Positions 8,191-17,375 are shown, numbered from the stretch's first letter. The stretch is DNA of 33,234 nt from Lachnospiraceae bacterium (GCA_024695605.1 JAILHW010000148.1:1-33234), one strand, 5' to 3'. Numbers and translations: made by a program. Notes: generated from the sequence alone by a model not told the origin.

Positions 8191-9681
8191 TTAAGCCAGC
8201 CCCTTTTCCTTCTTAATCTCTTCTATGATCACGCGCTCATCCATGGGATACTTCACGCCTTTGATCTCCTGATAATCCTCATGTCCCTTTCCGGCAAGGA
8301 CAATGAGATCACGCGGCAGCGCATGATCGATACAATAGCGGATGGCCTCCCTGCGATCGGGAATCTCCACGTATTTGCCCGCTGTTTTGCCGATCCCCGT
8401 TTTGATATCGGCAATGATATCCATCGGGTCTTCGTTTCTCGGATTGTCCGAGGTGATCACCGTCAGATCCGCAAGCTCCCCGCTGACCTCCCCCATCTGA
8501 AAGCGCCTGTCTCTTGCTCTGTTTCCGCCGCAGCCAAACAGACATACCAGCCGCCCCGGATGGTATTCCTTCAGGGTTTCCAGAAGGCTTCGAAGGGACA
8601 TGGCATTGTGGGCGTAGTCGATCAGCAGTGTATAGTGATCCTCTATCGGCACCATTTCGATCCTGCCCTTGACCTTTGCAGCCGCGATGGCCTGCGCCAT
8701 CGTCTCCCGATCCACGCCGAAGTGATCGCAGATCGCAATGGCACAAAGCGCATTATAAACGGAAAAGCGTCCGGGCGTATGCAGGGACAGTTTTGCCTCT
8801 ACACGCCCCTCTGTCTGAAACTCGATCCCGAGAAATCCCTTGCCCTCAATGAGCTGCAAATCCTTTGCCCGGTAATCCGCGCCCTCCGAAAAGCCGAAGG
8901 TTTTCAGCTCGCATGTATGATCCTTTGTGACCTCCTGCCAGTTTTCATCATCGCAGTTGACGATACCGATCCTGCACTGCCGAAACAGAAGGCTCTTGCA
9001 GTAGCGGTATTCCTCAAAGTCCTTGTGCTCAGCCTTTCCGATATGGTCCGGTGAAAGGTTGGTAAAGATCCCGTAGTCAAAGACAAAGCCCCGGGTCCGG
9101 TGCAGCTTAAGCGCCTGCGAGGAAACCTCCATCACCACCGTATCACAGCCCTGCCTTTGCATCCTGTCAAAGTACTCCTGCACCAGATAGGATTCCGGCG
9201 TGGTATGGTCGGCATGGATGTGCTCATCGCCGATGATGATCTCAATGGTACCGATGAGTCCCACCTTTCTGCCTGCCTTTTCCAGGATCGAACGGACGAG
9301 GTACGTTGTGGTGGTCTTTCCCTTTGTTCCGGTGATCCCGATGATGGTCATTTTCTCTGCCGGATAAGAAAACCAGGAGGCCGAAACCTCGGCAAGGCCG
9401 ATCCGGGTATCCTCCATCTGTAGGATGGTCAGGTTCTCATTTGCAGCAAGCTCCGGATACTCCTTCCGGATATCTCTTTGCACCAAAATGGCGGCTGCTC
9501 CTTTTTGTGCAACCTGGATAGCAAAGCTGTGCCCGTCGGAATTTTCTCCCACAACGCACACAAAGAGCTTTCCCTCCTGCTCCCTGCGGGAATCATATTC
9601 CACACCCGTAACAGATGTATCCAAATCCCCCTGCAGCAGTGTATAGTCTGATCTTTCCAATAATTGTCTGATTGTCTTCAT
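8191..9681 (-). CDS. murE: UDP-MurNAc-L-Ala-D-Glu:meso-diaminopimelate ligase MurE
   Basis: MurE adds the third residue of the peptidoglycan stem peptide in the cytoplasm. The 496-residue protein has the N-terminal UDP-binding domain, the ATP loop GTKGKTT (118-124) and the central catalytic domain with YAHN. The C-terminal specificity motif DNPR lies at residues 412-415. DNPR is the signature for meso-diaminopimelate rather than lysine, so the wall is predicted to be of the A1-gamma meso-DAP type, usual for Clostridia. The start at 9681 has GGAGG 6 nt upstream. The gene sits between recJ and priA, away from the usual mur/fts cluster. Confidence 0.96.
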   Translation of the reverse strand: MKTIRQLLERSDYTLLQGDLDTSVTGVEYDSRREQEGKLFVCVVGENSDGHSFAIQVAQKGAAAILVQRDIRKEYPELAANENLTILQMEDTRIGLAEVSASWFSYPAEKMTIIGITGTKGKTTTTYLVRSILEKAGRKVGLIGTIEIIIGDEHIHADHTTPESYLVQEYFDRMQRQGCDTVVMEVSSQALKLHRTRGFVFDYGIFTNLSPDHIGKAEHKDFEEYRYCKSLLFRQCRIGIVNCDDENWQEVTKDHTCELKTFGFSEGADYRAKDLQLIEGKGFLGIEFQTEGRVEAKLSLHTPGRFSVYNALCAIAICDHFGVDRETMAQAIAAAKVKGRIEMVPIEDHYTLLIDYAHNAMSLRSLLETLKEYHPGRLVCLFGCGGNRARDRRFQMGEVSGELADLTVITSDNPRNEDPMDIIADIKTGIGKTAGKYVEIPDRREAIRYCIDHALPRDLIVLAGKGHEDYQEIKGVKYPMDERVIIEEIKKEKGLA

Positions 9682-9706
9682 ACGATCCTCCAGTCTCTGT
9701 CCTGTA

Positions 9707-11554
9707 TCAATCTCCTGCCACGGCCCAGTCTTCGATCACGACCTGCAGGGTTTTCTGTGACAGATATTCATTGATCTGCGGCCTGTATAAGATGTGCAGC
9801 CTGCCCGTGTTTTCGGCATCCTCTGCAAAGCGGCCGGCATTCTGAAAGCAGATGGCATCGATCCGCATGCCGCTCTCATCCGAAAGTATGCATTTTGCCA
9901 CGTTCCGATCCTTTCCCATGATCCTGACAGGGGAGCAGACGTTTACATCCCTTCTTCCGAACAGCGGCCTTCTGTTGCCCGTACCGCAGGGCTCCAGCAG
10001 CGAAAGCTGCCCGATCAGCTGCTCTGAAATATAGGAAAAGGGCATGTTGCAGTCCAGCAATATCTCCCGCTTCATCATAGACGGATCAATTTCAGGATCC
10101 TCATTCAGCCTGGCTTCAAAGGCTTTCAGGTTCTCTTTTAAAAGCGTCATGCCCGCTGCCAGCTTATGCCCGCCGAAGCCTGCCAGAAGGTCCTGTGCCC
10201 GGTGCAGTCCCCTGCTGATATCATACCAGCCTGTGGACCTGGCCGAGCCCTTGAGCATCCCCGGCTCATTGGCATCCGTCAAAACGATGGCCGGTCTGTC
10301 ATAGCGCTCCCGCAGCTTTCCCGCTACGATCCCTGCCAGACTTTCATGACACTGCGGCAGATAGACCACGATCACAAAGGATGCCTTTTCTCTTTTTTCC
10401 AGCTCACAGATCCCCATTGCCACAGCCTGTTCCGTCATGCGCTTTCGCTCTTCGTTCAGCTCCACCAGCTGCAGTGCGATCCTTTCTGCCTCTTCCTCGT
10501 CCTTCTCACAGAGCAGGGAAAAGCCCGTCATGGCACTTTCCAGTCTCCCCGAGGAATTCAGACAGGGGCCGATCAAAAATCCCATATGATAAGCCGTCAG
10601 GGGCTTGTCAGCAAGATCCTTTTGCAGGATCAGCTGCAACAGACCGGGATTATTCGTACGCTCCATCAGCGACAGTCCGATCCGGGTAAAGATCCGGTTC
10701 TCTCCGATCAGCGGCATCACGTCGCAAACCGTTGCAAGGCCGCAGGCCTGCAAAAGCTCGGATACCAGCCTTCCCTTCGGGTTTTGCCCGGCCTGCTCTG
10801 TCAATGCGGCAAGGTCTCTATTGGGGATATCCCAAAGCAGCTGGCAGAGCTTAAAGGCTACAACGGCGCCGCAGATCTCCGGTGCGGGATAGGCGCTGTC
10901 ATACCGCTTCGGATCCACCACCGCATCCGCGCAGGGAAGGAGCTGTCTTTTTTCTCCGTCCGCATCCTCGTAATGGGGCTCATGATGATCCGTTACCACC
11001 ACCGTCATGCCCTGCTCCTTTGCAAGGCGGATCGGCTCCATGGCAGCGATCCCGTTGTCGCAGGTCACCAAAAGCTCGACCCCGTCTGCTACGGCTTCCT
11101 CGATCAGCCTTTGTCCAAGCCCGTATCCGTCCGTGATCCGGTCCGGTATCCGGACACTGATCCCCTTTCCGTTTTCGGGATAGAGCATCAGAAAGCTTTG
11201 ATAGAGCACAAAGGATGCCGTGATCCCGTCCACATCATAATCGCCGATGATCCGAACAGCCCGTCCGCTCTCAAGTGCCGCACGGATGATCTCTGCCGCC
11301 TTTTCCATGTCCGGCAAAAGCGACGGCTCCAAAAGATCCGAAAGCCCTCCGAACAGAAAGCGTTTCATCTCCTCCGTCGTTTCCATGCCGCGGTTTTTTA
11401 AAAGCAAAAGGAGCAGTCTGTCCACTCCCAGCTCCTCGGCCATCTCTCTGCTGATGCCCCCTCTTTGGCGCAGCACCCAGCTGACGGGGAGCTTCCAGAT
11501 ATCTCCGACGGGACTCTTCAGCCAGTCGGATACATTTTTTATCGTTTCCGTCAT
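9707..11554 (-). CDS. recJ: Single-stranded-DNA-specific exonuclease RecJ
   Basis: RecJ is a 5'-3' single-strand exonuclease acting in recombination and mismatch repair. The DHH core is clear: GDYDVDGITASFVLY, VTCDNG and VTDHHEPH carry the metal-binding aspartates and histidines. The DHHA1 domain follows with GGHKLAAGM, and then an OB-fold-like C-terminal part (PCGTGNRRPLFG). The longest frame opens at 11680, but that ATG is in a strong hairpin and the stretch 11575-11680 looks non-coding. ATG 11554 (615 residues) or GTG 11560 fits the family N-terminus (WVLRQRGG...LLLKNRG). The ribosome binding site before 11554 is poor (AGGGTGG), so the exact start is uncertain. The gene is 25 bp upstream of murE. 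Confidence 0.92.
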   Translation of the reverse strand: MTETIKNVSDWLKSPVGDIWKLPVSWVLRQRGGISREMAEELGVDRLLLLLLKNRGMETTEEMKRFLFGGLSDLLEPSLLPDMEKAAEIIRAALESGRAVRIIGDYDVDGITASFVLYQSFLMLYPENGKGISVRIPDRITDGYGLGQRLIEEAVADGVELLVTCDNGIAAMEPIRLAKEQGMTVVVTDHHEPHYEDADGEKRQLLPCADAVVDPKRYDSAYPAPEICGAVVAFKLCQLLWDIPNRDLAALTEQAGQNPKGRLVSELLQACGLATVCDVMPLIGENRIFTRIGLSLMERTNNPGLLQLILQKDLADKPLTAYHMGFLIGPCLNSSGRLESAMTGFSLLCEKDEEEAERIALQLVELNEERKRMTEQAVAMGICELEKREKASFVIVVYLPQCHESLAGIVAGKLRERYDRPAIVLTDANEPGMLKGSARSTGWYDISRGLHRAQDLLAGFGGHKLAAGMTLLKENLKAFEARLNEDPEIDPSMMKREILLDCNMPFSYISEQLIGQLSLLEPCGTGNRRPLFGRRDVNVCSPVRIMGKDRNVAKCILSDESGMRIDAICFQNAGRFAEDAENTGRLHILYRPQINEYLSQKTLQVVIEDWAVAGD

Positions 11555-11574
11555 TTCCACCCTACACTCAATAC

Positions 11575-11593
11575 CCCCGCCAGAAGGGCGGGG
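11575..11593 (-). other. GC-rich hairpin just upstream of recJ
   Basis: CCCCGCC pairs perfectly with GGCGGGG (7 bp, five-base loop), about 20 nt before the recJ start. No T-run follows on the minus strand, so it is not a simple terminator. In the recJ mRNA it would stand just ahead of the weak ribosome binding site. Confidence 0.7.
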
Positions 11594-11660
11594 CATATGA
11601 CTCACGCGGCGCTCGTCAAATGCTTCGCGCATGACTTTCTGCCCGCGGAAATAAAGGAAG

Positions 11661-11688
11661 GCCACCCGAAGCACCTGCATCGGATGGC
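11661..11688 (-). terminator. Terminator-like hairpin after the histidine kinase gene
   Basis: On the minus strand GCCATCCGA pairs with TCGGGTGGC (9 bp, one G-U). An A-free mismatch and two more GC pairs follow, closing an AGGT tetraloop. A T-rich but interrupted tail (CTTCCTTTATTT) comes next. It starts 19 bp after the histidine kinase stop. It could be a weak terminator or part of a structured intergenic element. Confidence 0.5.
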
Positions 11689-11706
11689 GTCTCCCAGTTT
11701 CCTTCT

Positions 11707-13758
11707 TTATACGTTTTTGATCTTCAGATATTCCTTCACTTCATTCATAACCTTATCATAGTTCTTCATCAGATCCGGATGGTTCTTCTTGATGTAATCC
11801 GTCTTTCCGTCCTTGCCGGCCTGCTCTAACTTCTTGGCCTTCTCGGAAAGGGTATTGGCACCGACCATCTTCGAGGTACTCTTTAAGGCATGTACGAATA
11901 CCGTGTAGTTGGGGTAATCCTCTTTTTCAAAGGAGGTTGTCAGGTCCCCTCTGGTCTTTTTCTCATTGTCCCTGAAGGAAGAAAGCAGGAAGGTCACCGT
12001 ATCCTTGTCTCCTTCAGCGGCCTCAACCACCGTCGGCACATCGATATTTTTGAACTTGAATTCCTTCTCGATCTCATCCGCAACGCTCTTCCAGAGATTC
12101 TGGTAAAGCTTCTTTTCCATATCGTCGTATTCGATCATCACGTATTTGTCTTCCGGCAGATACTGTACGATCTTCTCTTCCAGACGCTTGCCCTGGATCG
12201 GCTTGGACATGTAATCGATGAAGCCCTCCTCCAGGTACATCTCCTTGGCGCCGGATACGGCATTGGCCGTCAGCACGATCACCGGGGTGTCCTTGTTGGG
12301 CGAATTCTTCATCTGCCGCAGGTTCCGAAGGGTTTCGATACCGTCCATATAAGGCATCATATGATCCATAAAGATGATATCGTACTTCAGATCCTTGGCC
12401 ATCTCCAGTGCAGCCTCACCGCTGGGTGCACAGTCGATCTGGAGCTTGGTGTTCTTCAATAGTCCCTCTACCACCGAAAGGTTCATGGCATTGTCATCCA
12501 CAACCAGGATCTTGGCATCCGGTGCCACAAAGGTGGTGCGGTACTTCTTGATCTTTTCATTGCTGTATGCATATTTCTCACGGAACTTGCCGACAGGCTT
12601 TCTGTCCCTGATACCCTGCTTTAAGGTAAAGGAGAAGGTAGAGCCCACGCCGTACTCACTGTGTACCTTCAGCTCGGACTGCATCAGCTCAAGCAGCTGT
12701 CTGGTAATGGAAAGCCCCAGTCCCGTTCCTTCGATATTGCGGTTTCTCTTTTCCTCGATACGCTCGAAGGAAACAAACAGCTTTTCGATATCCTCAGGCT
12801 TGATACCGATTCCGGTATCCGTTACGGAAACGATCAGATAAATAGAGGAATCGCCCGCTTCCTTCCAGTCCACCTTGAGGATCACACTTCCGTCCTCGGT
12901 ATATTTTACCGCATTGGTCAAAAGGTTGATGATGATCTGCTTGAATCGGACGTCATCGCCGTAAAGCAGATACGGAATATCCTCTGCAATGATGGTCTTG
13001 AACTCCAGCTTCTTATTGACAGCCTTGATCTCGATCATGTTGATGACTTCGTTCAATGCGTTTGCGATCTCATACTCAACCGGCAGGATCTCCATCTTGC
13101 CGCTTTCGATCTTGGAAAAGTCCAGAAGGTCGTTGACGATGGAAAGCAGTGTCGTGGCTGCCTCGCGGATATTCTCCGCATATCCCTTGATCGAAACCTC
13201 GGTCGCCTCACGAAGGATGATCTCGTCCATACCCAAAACGGTATTGATAGGTGTTCTGATCTCATGGGACATATTGGCCAGGAAATTGGATTTTGCCTTG
13301 TTGGCGGCATCGGCCATTTCCTTGAGCTCACGCAGTCTCTTATTGGTCTTGTAATGCTCTGTGATATCTACCAGCCAGACAAATTTACCGGAAACATTGA
13401 CATCCTCGATGGATTCCTGACGAACCTCGTAGATCTTGGAAAGGGTCTCCGAAACATATTCCTCATCCTTGAACAGACGCTCCATCTCAGGATAGGAGCT
13501 GATGTTCTTGGCGTTGACCACATCCGGGAAGAGTTCCACAAAGTCCCTGTTAAAGAATAATACGCTTTGATCATTAGACACGGCCAGAACCGGTCCGACA
13601 CCGCTTCGGTCCAGAACGCCCTTGGTCGTGGACTTTACACGGTCTTCTGCCTCTCTTGCCGCCTTCTCTGCAGCGTTCCCGGTTTTTTCCTTATTCCAAA
13701 GAACGAAAAAAACAACTGCAACAACCGCACAAATCCCGGCAATGACATACCCCACCAT
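11707..13758 (-). CDS. Hybrid sensor histidine kinase (PAS-like, HisKA, HATPase, receiver, HPt)
   Basis: This is a membrane-anchored phosphorelay protein. Numbering from ATG 13758 (683 residues), there is one transmembrane helix at 1-21 and a short coiled linker. A PAS-like sensor region lies at about 55-135. The HisKA box NMSHEIRTPIN has phospho-acceptor H165. HATPase motifs are NLLTNAVKYT (N281), DTGIGI and GTGLGLS. A receiver domain has VVDDN and phospho-acceptor D465 in FMDHMMP, and a C-terminal HPt domain has H623 in HALKSTSKMVG. The layout resembles BarA/ArcB-type kinases. The signal and output regulator are unknown; no response regulator gene is adjacent. ATG 13773 is upstream, but GGAGG (13767-13771) lies 8 nt before ATG 13758 and favours the shorter form. 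recJ follows after a structured gap. Confidence 0.92.
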   Translation of the reverse strand: MVGYVIAGICAVVAVVFFVLWNKEKTGNAAEKAAREAEDRVKSTTKGVLDRSGVGPVLAVSNDQSVLFFNRDFVELFPDVVNAKNISSYPEMERLFKDEEYVSETLSKIYEVRQESIEDVNVSGKFVWLVDITEHYKTNKRLRELKEMADAANKAKSNFLANMSHEIRTPINTVLGMDEIILREATEVSIKGYAENIREAATTLLSIVNDLLDFSKIESGKMEILPVEYEIANALNEVINMIEIKAVNKKLEFKTIIAEDIPYLLYGDDVRFKQIIINLLTNAVKYTEDGSVILKVDWKEAGDSSIYLIVSVTDTGIGIKPEDIEKLFVSFERIEEKRNRNIEGTGLGLSITRQLLELMQSELKVHSEYGVGSTFSFTLKQGIRDRKPVGKFREKYAYSNEKIKKYRTTFVAPDAKILVVDDNAMNLSVVEGLLKNTKLQIDCAPSGEAALEMAKDLKYDIIFMDHMMPYMDGIETLRNLRQMKNSPNKDTPVIVLTANAVSGAKEMYLEEGFIDYMSKPIQGKRLEEKIVQYLPEDKYVMIEYDDMEKKLYQNLWKSVADEIEKEFKFKNIDVPTVVEAAEGDKDTVTFLLSSFRDNEKKTRGDLTTSFEKEDYPNYTVFVHALKSTSKMVGANTLSEKAKKLEQAGKDGKTDYIKKNHPDLMKNYDKVMNEVKEYLKIKNV

Positions 13759-13877
13759 CTTTACTTCCTCCATTTCCCTGCTATCGTGTTTACCGATCCG
13801 CTTTTACAAAAACTGCTCTGTGCCCTCACACATAAACAGCCAAACTCCCGCTTTCCCGTGCAATCCGTCATTCCATC

Positions 13878-13890
13878 ACACAATTTGTGT
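13878..13890. promoter_or_regulatory. Perfect 13-bp dyad in the histidine kinase leader
   Basis: ACACAA and TTGTGT flank a single central T. It lies about 35-40 bp downstream of the predicted kinase transcription start, where a bound repressor would block elongation. An RNA hairpin of these AT pairs would be weak. No regulator is assigned. Confidence 0.4.
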
Positions 13891-13927
13891 CATTTCGGCA
13901 GTTTGCGTAATTCCCCATACAAAATAA

Positions 13928-13956
13928 AGTATAACACGGCTTTCAAAAAGTAACAA
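13928..13956 (-). promoter_or_regulatory. Promoter of the histidine kinase gene
   Basis: TTGTTA (13951-13956) and TATACT (13928-13933) on the minus strand, with a 17-bp spacer. The predicted start near 13921 gives a long leader of about 160 nt. Confidence 0.6.
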
Positions 13957-14062
13957 GAAAAAGAGACAAAAATGACAGTTTTTTTGTTAATTTTGCCTGA
14001 TTATTGTTTTTTTCAAGAATTGCGATTTTCTATATATTAGTGTAGAAGATTTTTTTGAATTG

Positions 14063-14071
14063 TGATATACT
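14063..14071 (+). promoter_or_regulatory. Extended -10 promoter of carB
   Basis: TGATATACT is a TG-extended -10 with TATACT at 14066-14071. No good -35 hexamer lies 17 bp upstream, which extended -10 promoters tolerate. The leader would be about 70 nt. Confidence 0.6.
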
Positions 14072-14147
14072 AGCAACGGTTTTGTGAACGGACGGGGAAA
14101 GCCCTCCCTTTTCGCTCACTTTGTAAAGCAAAGGAGGAACAGAAAAC

Positions 14148-17100
14148 ATGGGAAAAAGAACCGATATCAAAAAAGTCCTGATCATCGGCTCCGGCCCGAT
14201 CGTCATCGGTCAGGCCTGCGAGTTCGATTATTCCGGCACACAGGCCTGTAAGGCGCTTCGCAGCCTCGGGTATGAGATCGTGCTGGTAAACTCAAATCCG
14301 GCTACGATCATGACCGACCCCGAGATGGCCGATGTCACCTACATCGAGCCTTTGAACGTACACCGTCTCGAGGCGATCATCGAAAAAGAGCGGCCGGATG
14401 CGCTGCTGCCGAACCTCGGCGGCCAGTCGGGACTCAACCTTGCCGCAGAGCTTGCACAGGCAGGCGTTCTGGACAAATACAACGTACAGGTGATCGGTGT
14501 GCAGATCGATGCCATCGAGCGCGGTGAGGACAGGATCGAGTTTAAGAATACAATGAACAGCCTGGGCATCGAGGTAGCCCGCAGCGAGGTGGCCTACTCC
14601 GTTGATGAGGCACTGGCCATTGCAGACAAGCTTGGCTATCCCGTAGTTCTTCGTCCCGCCTATACCATGGGCGGCGCCGGCGGCGGACTTGTTTATAATA
14701 AGGAAGAGCTCTCCACCGTATGTGCCCGCGGCCTGCAGGCTTCCCTGGTTGGACAGGTTCTGGTAGAAGAATCCGTAACCGGCTGGGAAGAGCTTGAACT
14801 TGAGGTCGTTCGTGACAAGGACGGCAACATGATCACGGTCTGCTTCATCGAGAACATTGATCCGATGGGCATTCACACCGGTGATTCCTTCTGCTCCGCT
14901 CCCATGCTGACCATTTCCGAAGATGTTCAAAAACGTCTTCAGGAGCAGGCCTACAAGATCGTCGAGTCCATTCAGGTGATCGGCGGTACCAATGTACAGT
15001 TCGCACACGATCCCGTTTCCGACAGGATCGTAGTCATTGAGATCAATCCCAGAACCTCCCGTTCTTCCGCTCTGGCTTCCAAAGCCACCGGGTTCCCCAT
15101 CGCTCTGGTTTCCGCAAAGCTGGCAAGCGGTCTGACCCTGTCCGAGATTCCCTGCGGAAAATACGGCACACTGGATCAGTACAAGCCGGACGGCGATTAT
15201 GTCGTGATCAAATACGCCCGCTGGGCATTTGAAAAGTTCAAGGGTGTCGAGGATAAGCTGGGTACCCAGATGCGTGCCGTCGGCGAAGTCATGAGCATCG
15301 GAAAGAACTACAAGGAAGCCTTCCAGAAGGCAGTCCGTTCCCTGGAAAAGAGCCGCTACGGTCTGGGGCATGTGAAAAACTTTGATACCCTTTCCAAGGA
15401 AGAGCTCTTAAGACTTCTGATCACGCCCTCCAGTGAGAGACACTTCATCATGTACGAAGCGATCCGCAAGGGCGCTACCGTGGATGAGATCCACGAGATC
15501 ACCAAGGTAAAGAAATACTTCATTGAGCAGATGAAGGAGCTGGTTGAGGAAGAGGAGGCACTTGTAAAGGAATTCTCCGGCAAGCTTCCCTCCGACGAAG
15601 CCTTAAAGCAGGCTAAGATGGACGGCTTCTCTGATAAGTACTTGAGCCAGATCCTGGGCATTGCCGAGGCAGATATCAGAGCACGCAGAAAAGAGCTTGG
15701 CATTGTGGAGCACTGGGACAGCGTTCATGTCAGCGGTACCGAGGACAGCTCCTACTACTACTCCACCTACATCGGTGAGGATCACAACGATGTCAAGGAA
15801 GATAAGCAAAAGATCATGATCCTGGGCGGCGGTCCCAACAGGATCGGTCAGGGTATCGAGTTTGACTACTGCTGCGTACACGCCGCACAGTCCTTAAAGA
15901 AACTGGGATTTGAAACCATCATCGTAAACTGCAATCCCGAGACCGTTTCCACCGATTACGATACCTCCGACAAGCTCTACTTCGAGCCTTTGACCGCTGA
16001 AGATGTTCTGAGCATTTACGAAAAGGAAAAACCCGTCGGCGTCATCGCACAGTTCGGCGGACAGACACCTTTGAACCTGGCTTCCGAGCTGGAGGCAAAC
16101 GGCGTGAAGATCCTGGGTACCTCTCCTGCCGTAATAGATCTGGCAGAGGACAGAGACCAGTTCCGCGCTATGATGGATAAGCTGGAAATCCCGATGCCGG
16201 AATCCGGCATGGCTACCACTGTTGAGGAAGCCATTGCCATTGCAGGCCGTATCGGTTATCCCGTTATGGTACGTCCTTCCTACGTACTCGGCGGCCGCGG
16301 CATGGAAGTTGTCTATGATGATGCCAGCATGACCGGATACATGGAAGCAGCCGTAGGCGTAACGCCTGACAGGCCGATCCTGATCGACCGGTTCCTGCAG
16401 CACGCCACCGAATGTGAGGCAGATGCCATCAGCGACGGCACTCACGCTTATGTGCCCGCTGTTATGGAGCATATCGAGCTTGCGGGTATCCACTCCGGAG
16501 ACTCCGCCTGCATCCTGCCCTCCAAGCACATTTCCGAGGAGCACTTAAAGACCATCCGTGACTATACCAGAAAGATCGCGGAAGAGATGCACGTAGTCGG
16601 TCTTATGAATATGCAGTATGCCATCGAGGGTGATACCGTTTACGTACTTGAGGCCAACCCCAGAGCATCCCGTACCGTGCCTCTGGTTTCCAAGGTCTGC
16701 GGTATCCGCATGGTGCCTCTTGCAACCGATATCATCACCTCAGAGCTGACCGGACGTCCTTCACCGGTACCGTCCCTGAAGGAGAGAAAGATTCCCTACT
16801 ACGGTGTCAAGGAAGCGGTATTCCCCTTCAATATGTTCCCGGAGGTAGATCCGATCCTCGGACCCGAGATGCGTTCCACCGGAGAGGTACTGGGTCTGTC
16901 CCTTTCCACCGGCGGTGCCTTCTTCAAGGCAGAGGAAGCTGCCAAGGCAGAGCTTCCGTTGTCCGGAACCGTACTGATCTCCGTAAACCGTCAGGACAAA
17001 CCGGAATCCGTAGAGGTTGCAAAGATCCTCGCCGACAACGGCTTCAAGATCCTGGCAACCGGAACCACCTGTGATCTTCTGGTAGAAAACGGCATCCCCG

Positions 17101-17375
17101 CCATCAAGGTAAAGAAGCTCTATGAGGGACGTCCCAACATCCTGGATCACATTTCCAACGGTGAGATCGATCTGATCATCAACTCCCCCGTCGGAAAGGA
17201 TTCCACGCATGATGACAGCTACTTAAGAAAGGCAGCCATCAAGAACAAGATCCCTTATATCACCACCATCGCCGCAGGACGCGCCGCTGCAGAGGGTATC
17301 GACCATATGAACAAGCGCCACCTCGGCGAGCTGCATTCCCTGCAGGAGTGGCATGAGAAGATCGAGGAGATCTAA
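14148..17375 (+). CDS. carB: Carbamoyl-phosphate synthase large subunit
   Basis: CarB makes carbamoyl phosphate from bicarbonate, ammonia and two ATP for pyrimidine and arginine synthesis. The 1075-residue protein has the duplicated plan of the family. An N-terminal carboxyphosphate ATP-grasp half (GSGPIVIGQACEFDYSGTQA at residue 13 onwards; EINPRTSRSSALASKATG) comes first and an oligomerisation region second. A second ATP-grasp half (GGGPNRIGQGIEFDYCCVHA; EANPRASRTVPLVSKVCG) and a C-terminal allosteric MGS-like domain (about 935-1075, ILATGTTCDLL, INSPVGK) complete it. It needs the glutaminase subunit CarA for ammonia, but carA is on neither side here. It has an AGGAGG ribosome binding site 10 nt before the ATG. 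It is the only gene between its promoter and a strong terminator, so it is probably transcribed alone. Confidence 0.98.
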   Translation: MGKRTDIKKVLIIGSGPIVIGQACEFDYSGTQACKALRSLGYEIVLVNSNPATIMTDPEMADVTYIEPLNVHRLEAIIEKERPDALLPNLGGQSGLNLAAELAQAGVLDKYNVQVIGVQIDAIERGEDRIEFKNTMNSLGIEVARSEVAYSVDEALAIADKLGYPVVLRPAYTMGGAGGGLVYNKEELSTVCARGLQASLVGQVLVEESVTGWEELELEVVRDKDGNMITVCFIENIDPMGIHTGDSFCSAPMLTISEDVQKRLQEQAYKIVESIQVIGGTNVQFAHDPVSDRIVVIEINPRTSRSSALASKATGFPIALVSAKLASGLTLSEIPCGKYGTLDQYKPDGDYVVIKYARWAFEKFKGVEDKLGTQMRAVGEVMSIGKNYKEAFQKAVRSLEKSRYGLGHVKNFDTLSKEELLRLLITPSSERHFIMYEAIRKGATVDEIHEITKVKKYFIEQMKELVEEEEALVKEFSGKLPSDEALKQAKMDGFSDKYLSQILGIAEADIRARRKELGIVEHWDSVHVSGTEDSSYYYSTYIGEDHNDVKEDKQKIMILGGGPNRIGQGIEFDYCCVHAAQSLKKLGFETIIVNCNPETVSTDYDTSDKLYFEPLTAEDVLSIYEKEKPVGVIAQFGGQTPLNLASELEANGVKILGTSPAVIDLAEDRDQFRAMMDKLEIPMPESGMATTVEEAIAIAGRIGYPVMVRPSYVLGGRGMEVVYDDASMTGYMEAAVGVTPDRPILIDRFLQHATECEADAISDGTHAYVPAVMEHIELAGIHSGDSACILPSKHISEEHLKTIRDYTRKIAEEMHVVGLMNMQYAIEGDTVYVLEANPRASRTVPLVSKVCGIRMVPLATDIITSELTGRPSPVPSLKERKIPYYGVKEAVFPFNMFPEVDPILGPEMRSTGEVLGLSLSTGGAFFKAEEAAKAELPLSGTVLISVNRQDKPESVEVAKILADNGFKILATGTTCDLLVENGIPAIKVKKLYEGRPNILDHISNGEIDLIINSPVGKDSTHDDSYLRKAAIKNKIPYITTIAAGRAAAEGIDHMNKRHLGELHSLQEWHEKIEEI

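Larger units (their letters stand above)
13774..14147. other. Divergent intergenic region between the histidine kinase gene and carB
   Basis: This 374-bp AT-rich stretch holds no open frame that I can support. It carries a minus-strand promoter for the kinase gene (13928-13956), a plus-strand extended -10 for carB (14063-14071), a 13-bp dyad (13878-13890) and the carB ribosome binding site. I looked for a PyrR-binding hairpin or terminator/antiterminator ahead of carB and did not find one. Confidence 0.8.

Noticed and set aside
9852-10034. Small frames around the recJ 3' end
   Set aside because: Shadow frames with no ribosome binding site and no recognisable product.
10166-11401. 411-codon plus-strand open frame across recJ
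   Set aside because: It lies wholly opposite the clear RecJ DHH and DHHA1 motifs, and its product is His/Arg/Pro-rich, typical of a shadow frame.
14072-14147. PyrR-dependent attenuator ahead of carB
   Set aside because: No PyrR-loop sequence and no terminator hairpin with T-run are visible in the leader.
14292-15371. 359-codon open frame antisense to carB
   Set aside because: It mirrors a highly conserved CarB ATP-grasp half and has no plausible protein family or ribosome binding site; codon bias of carB explains it.
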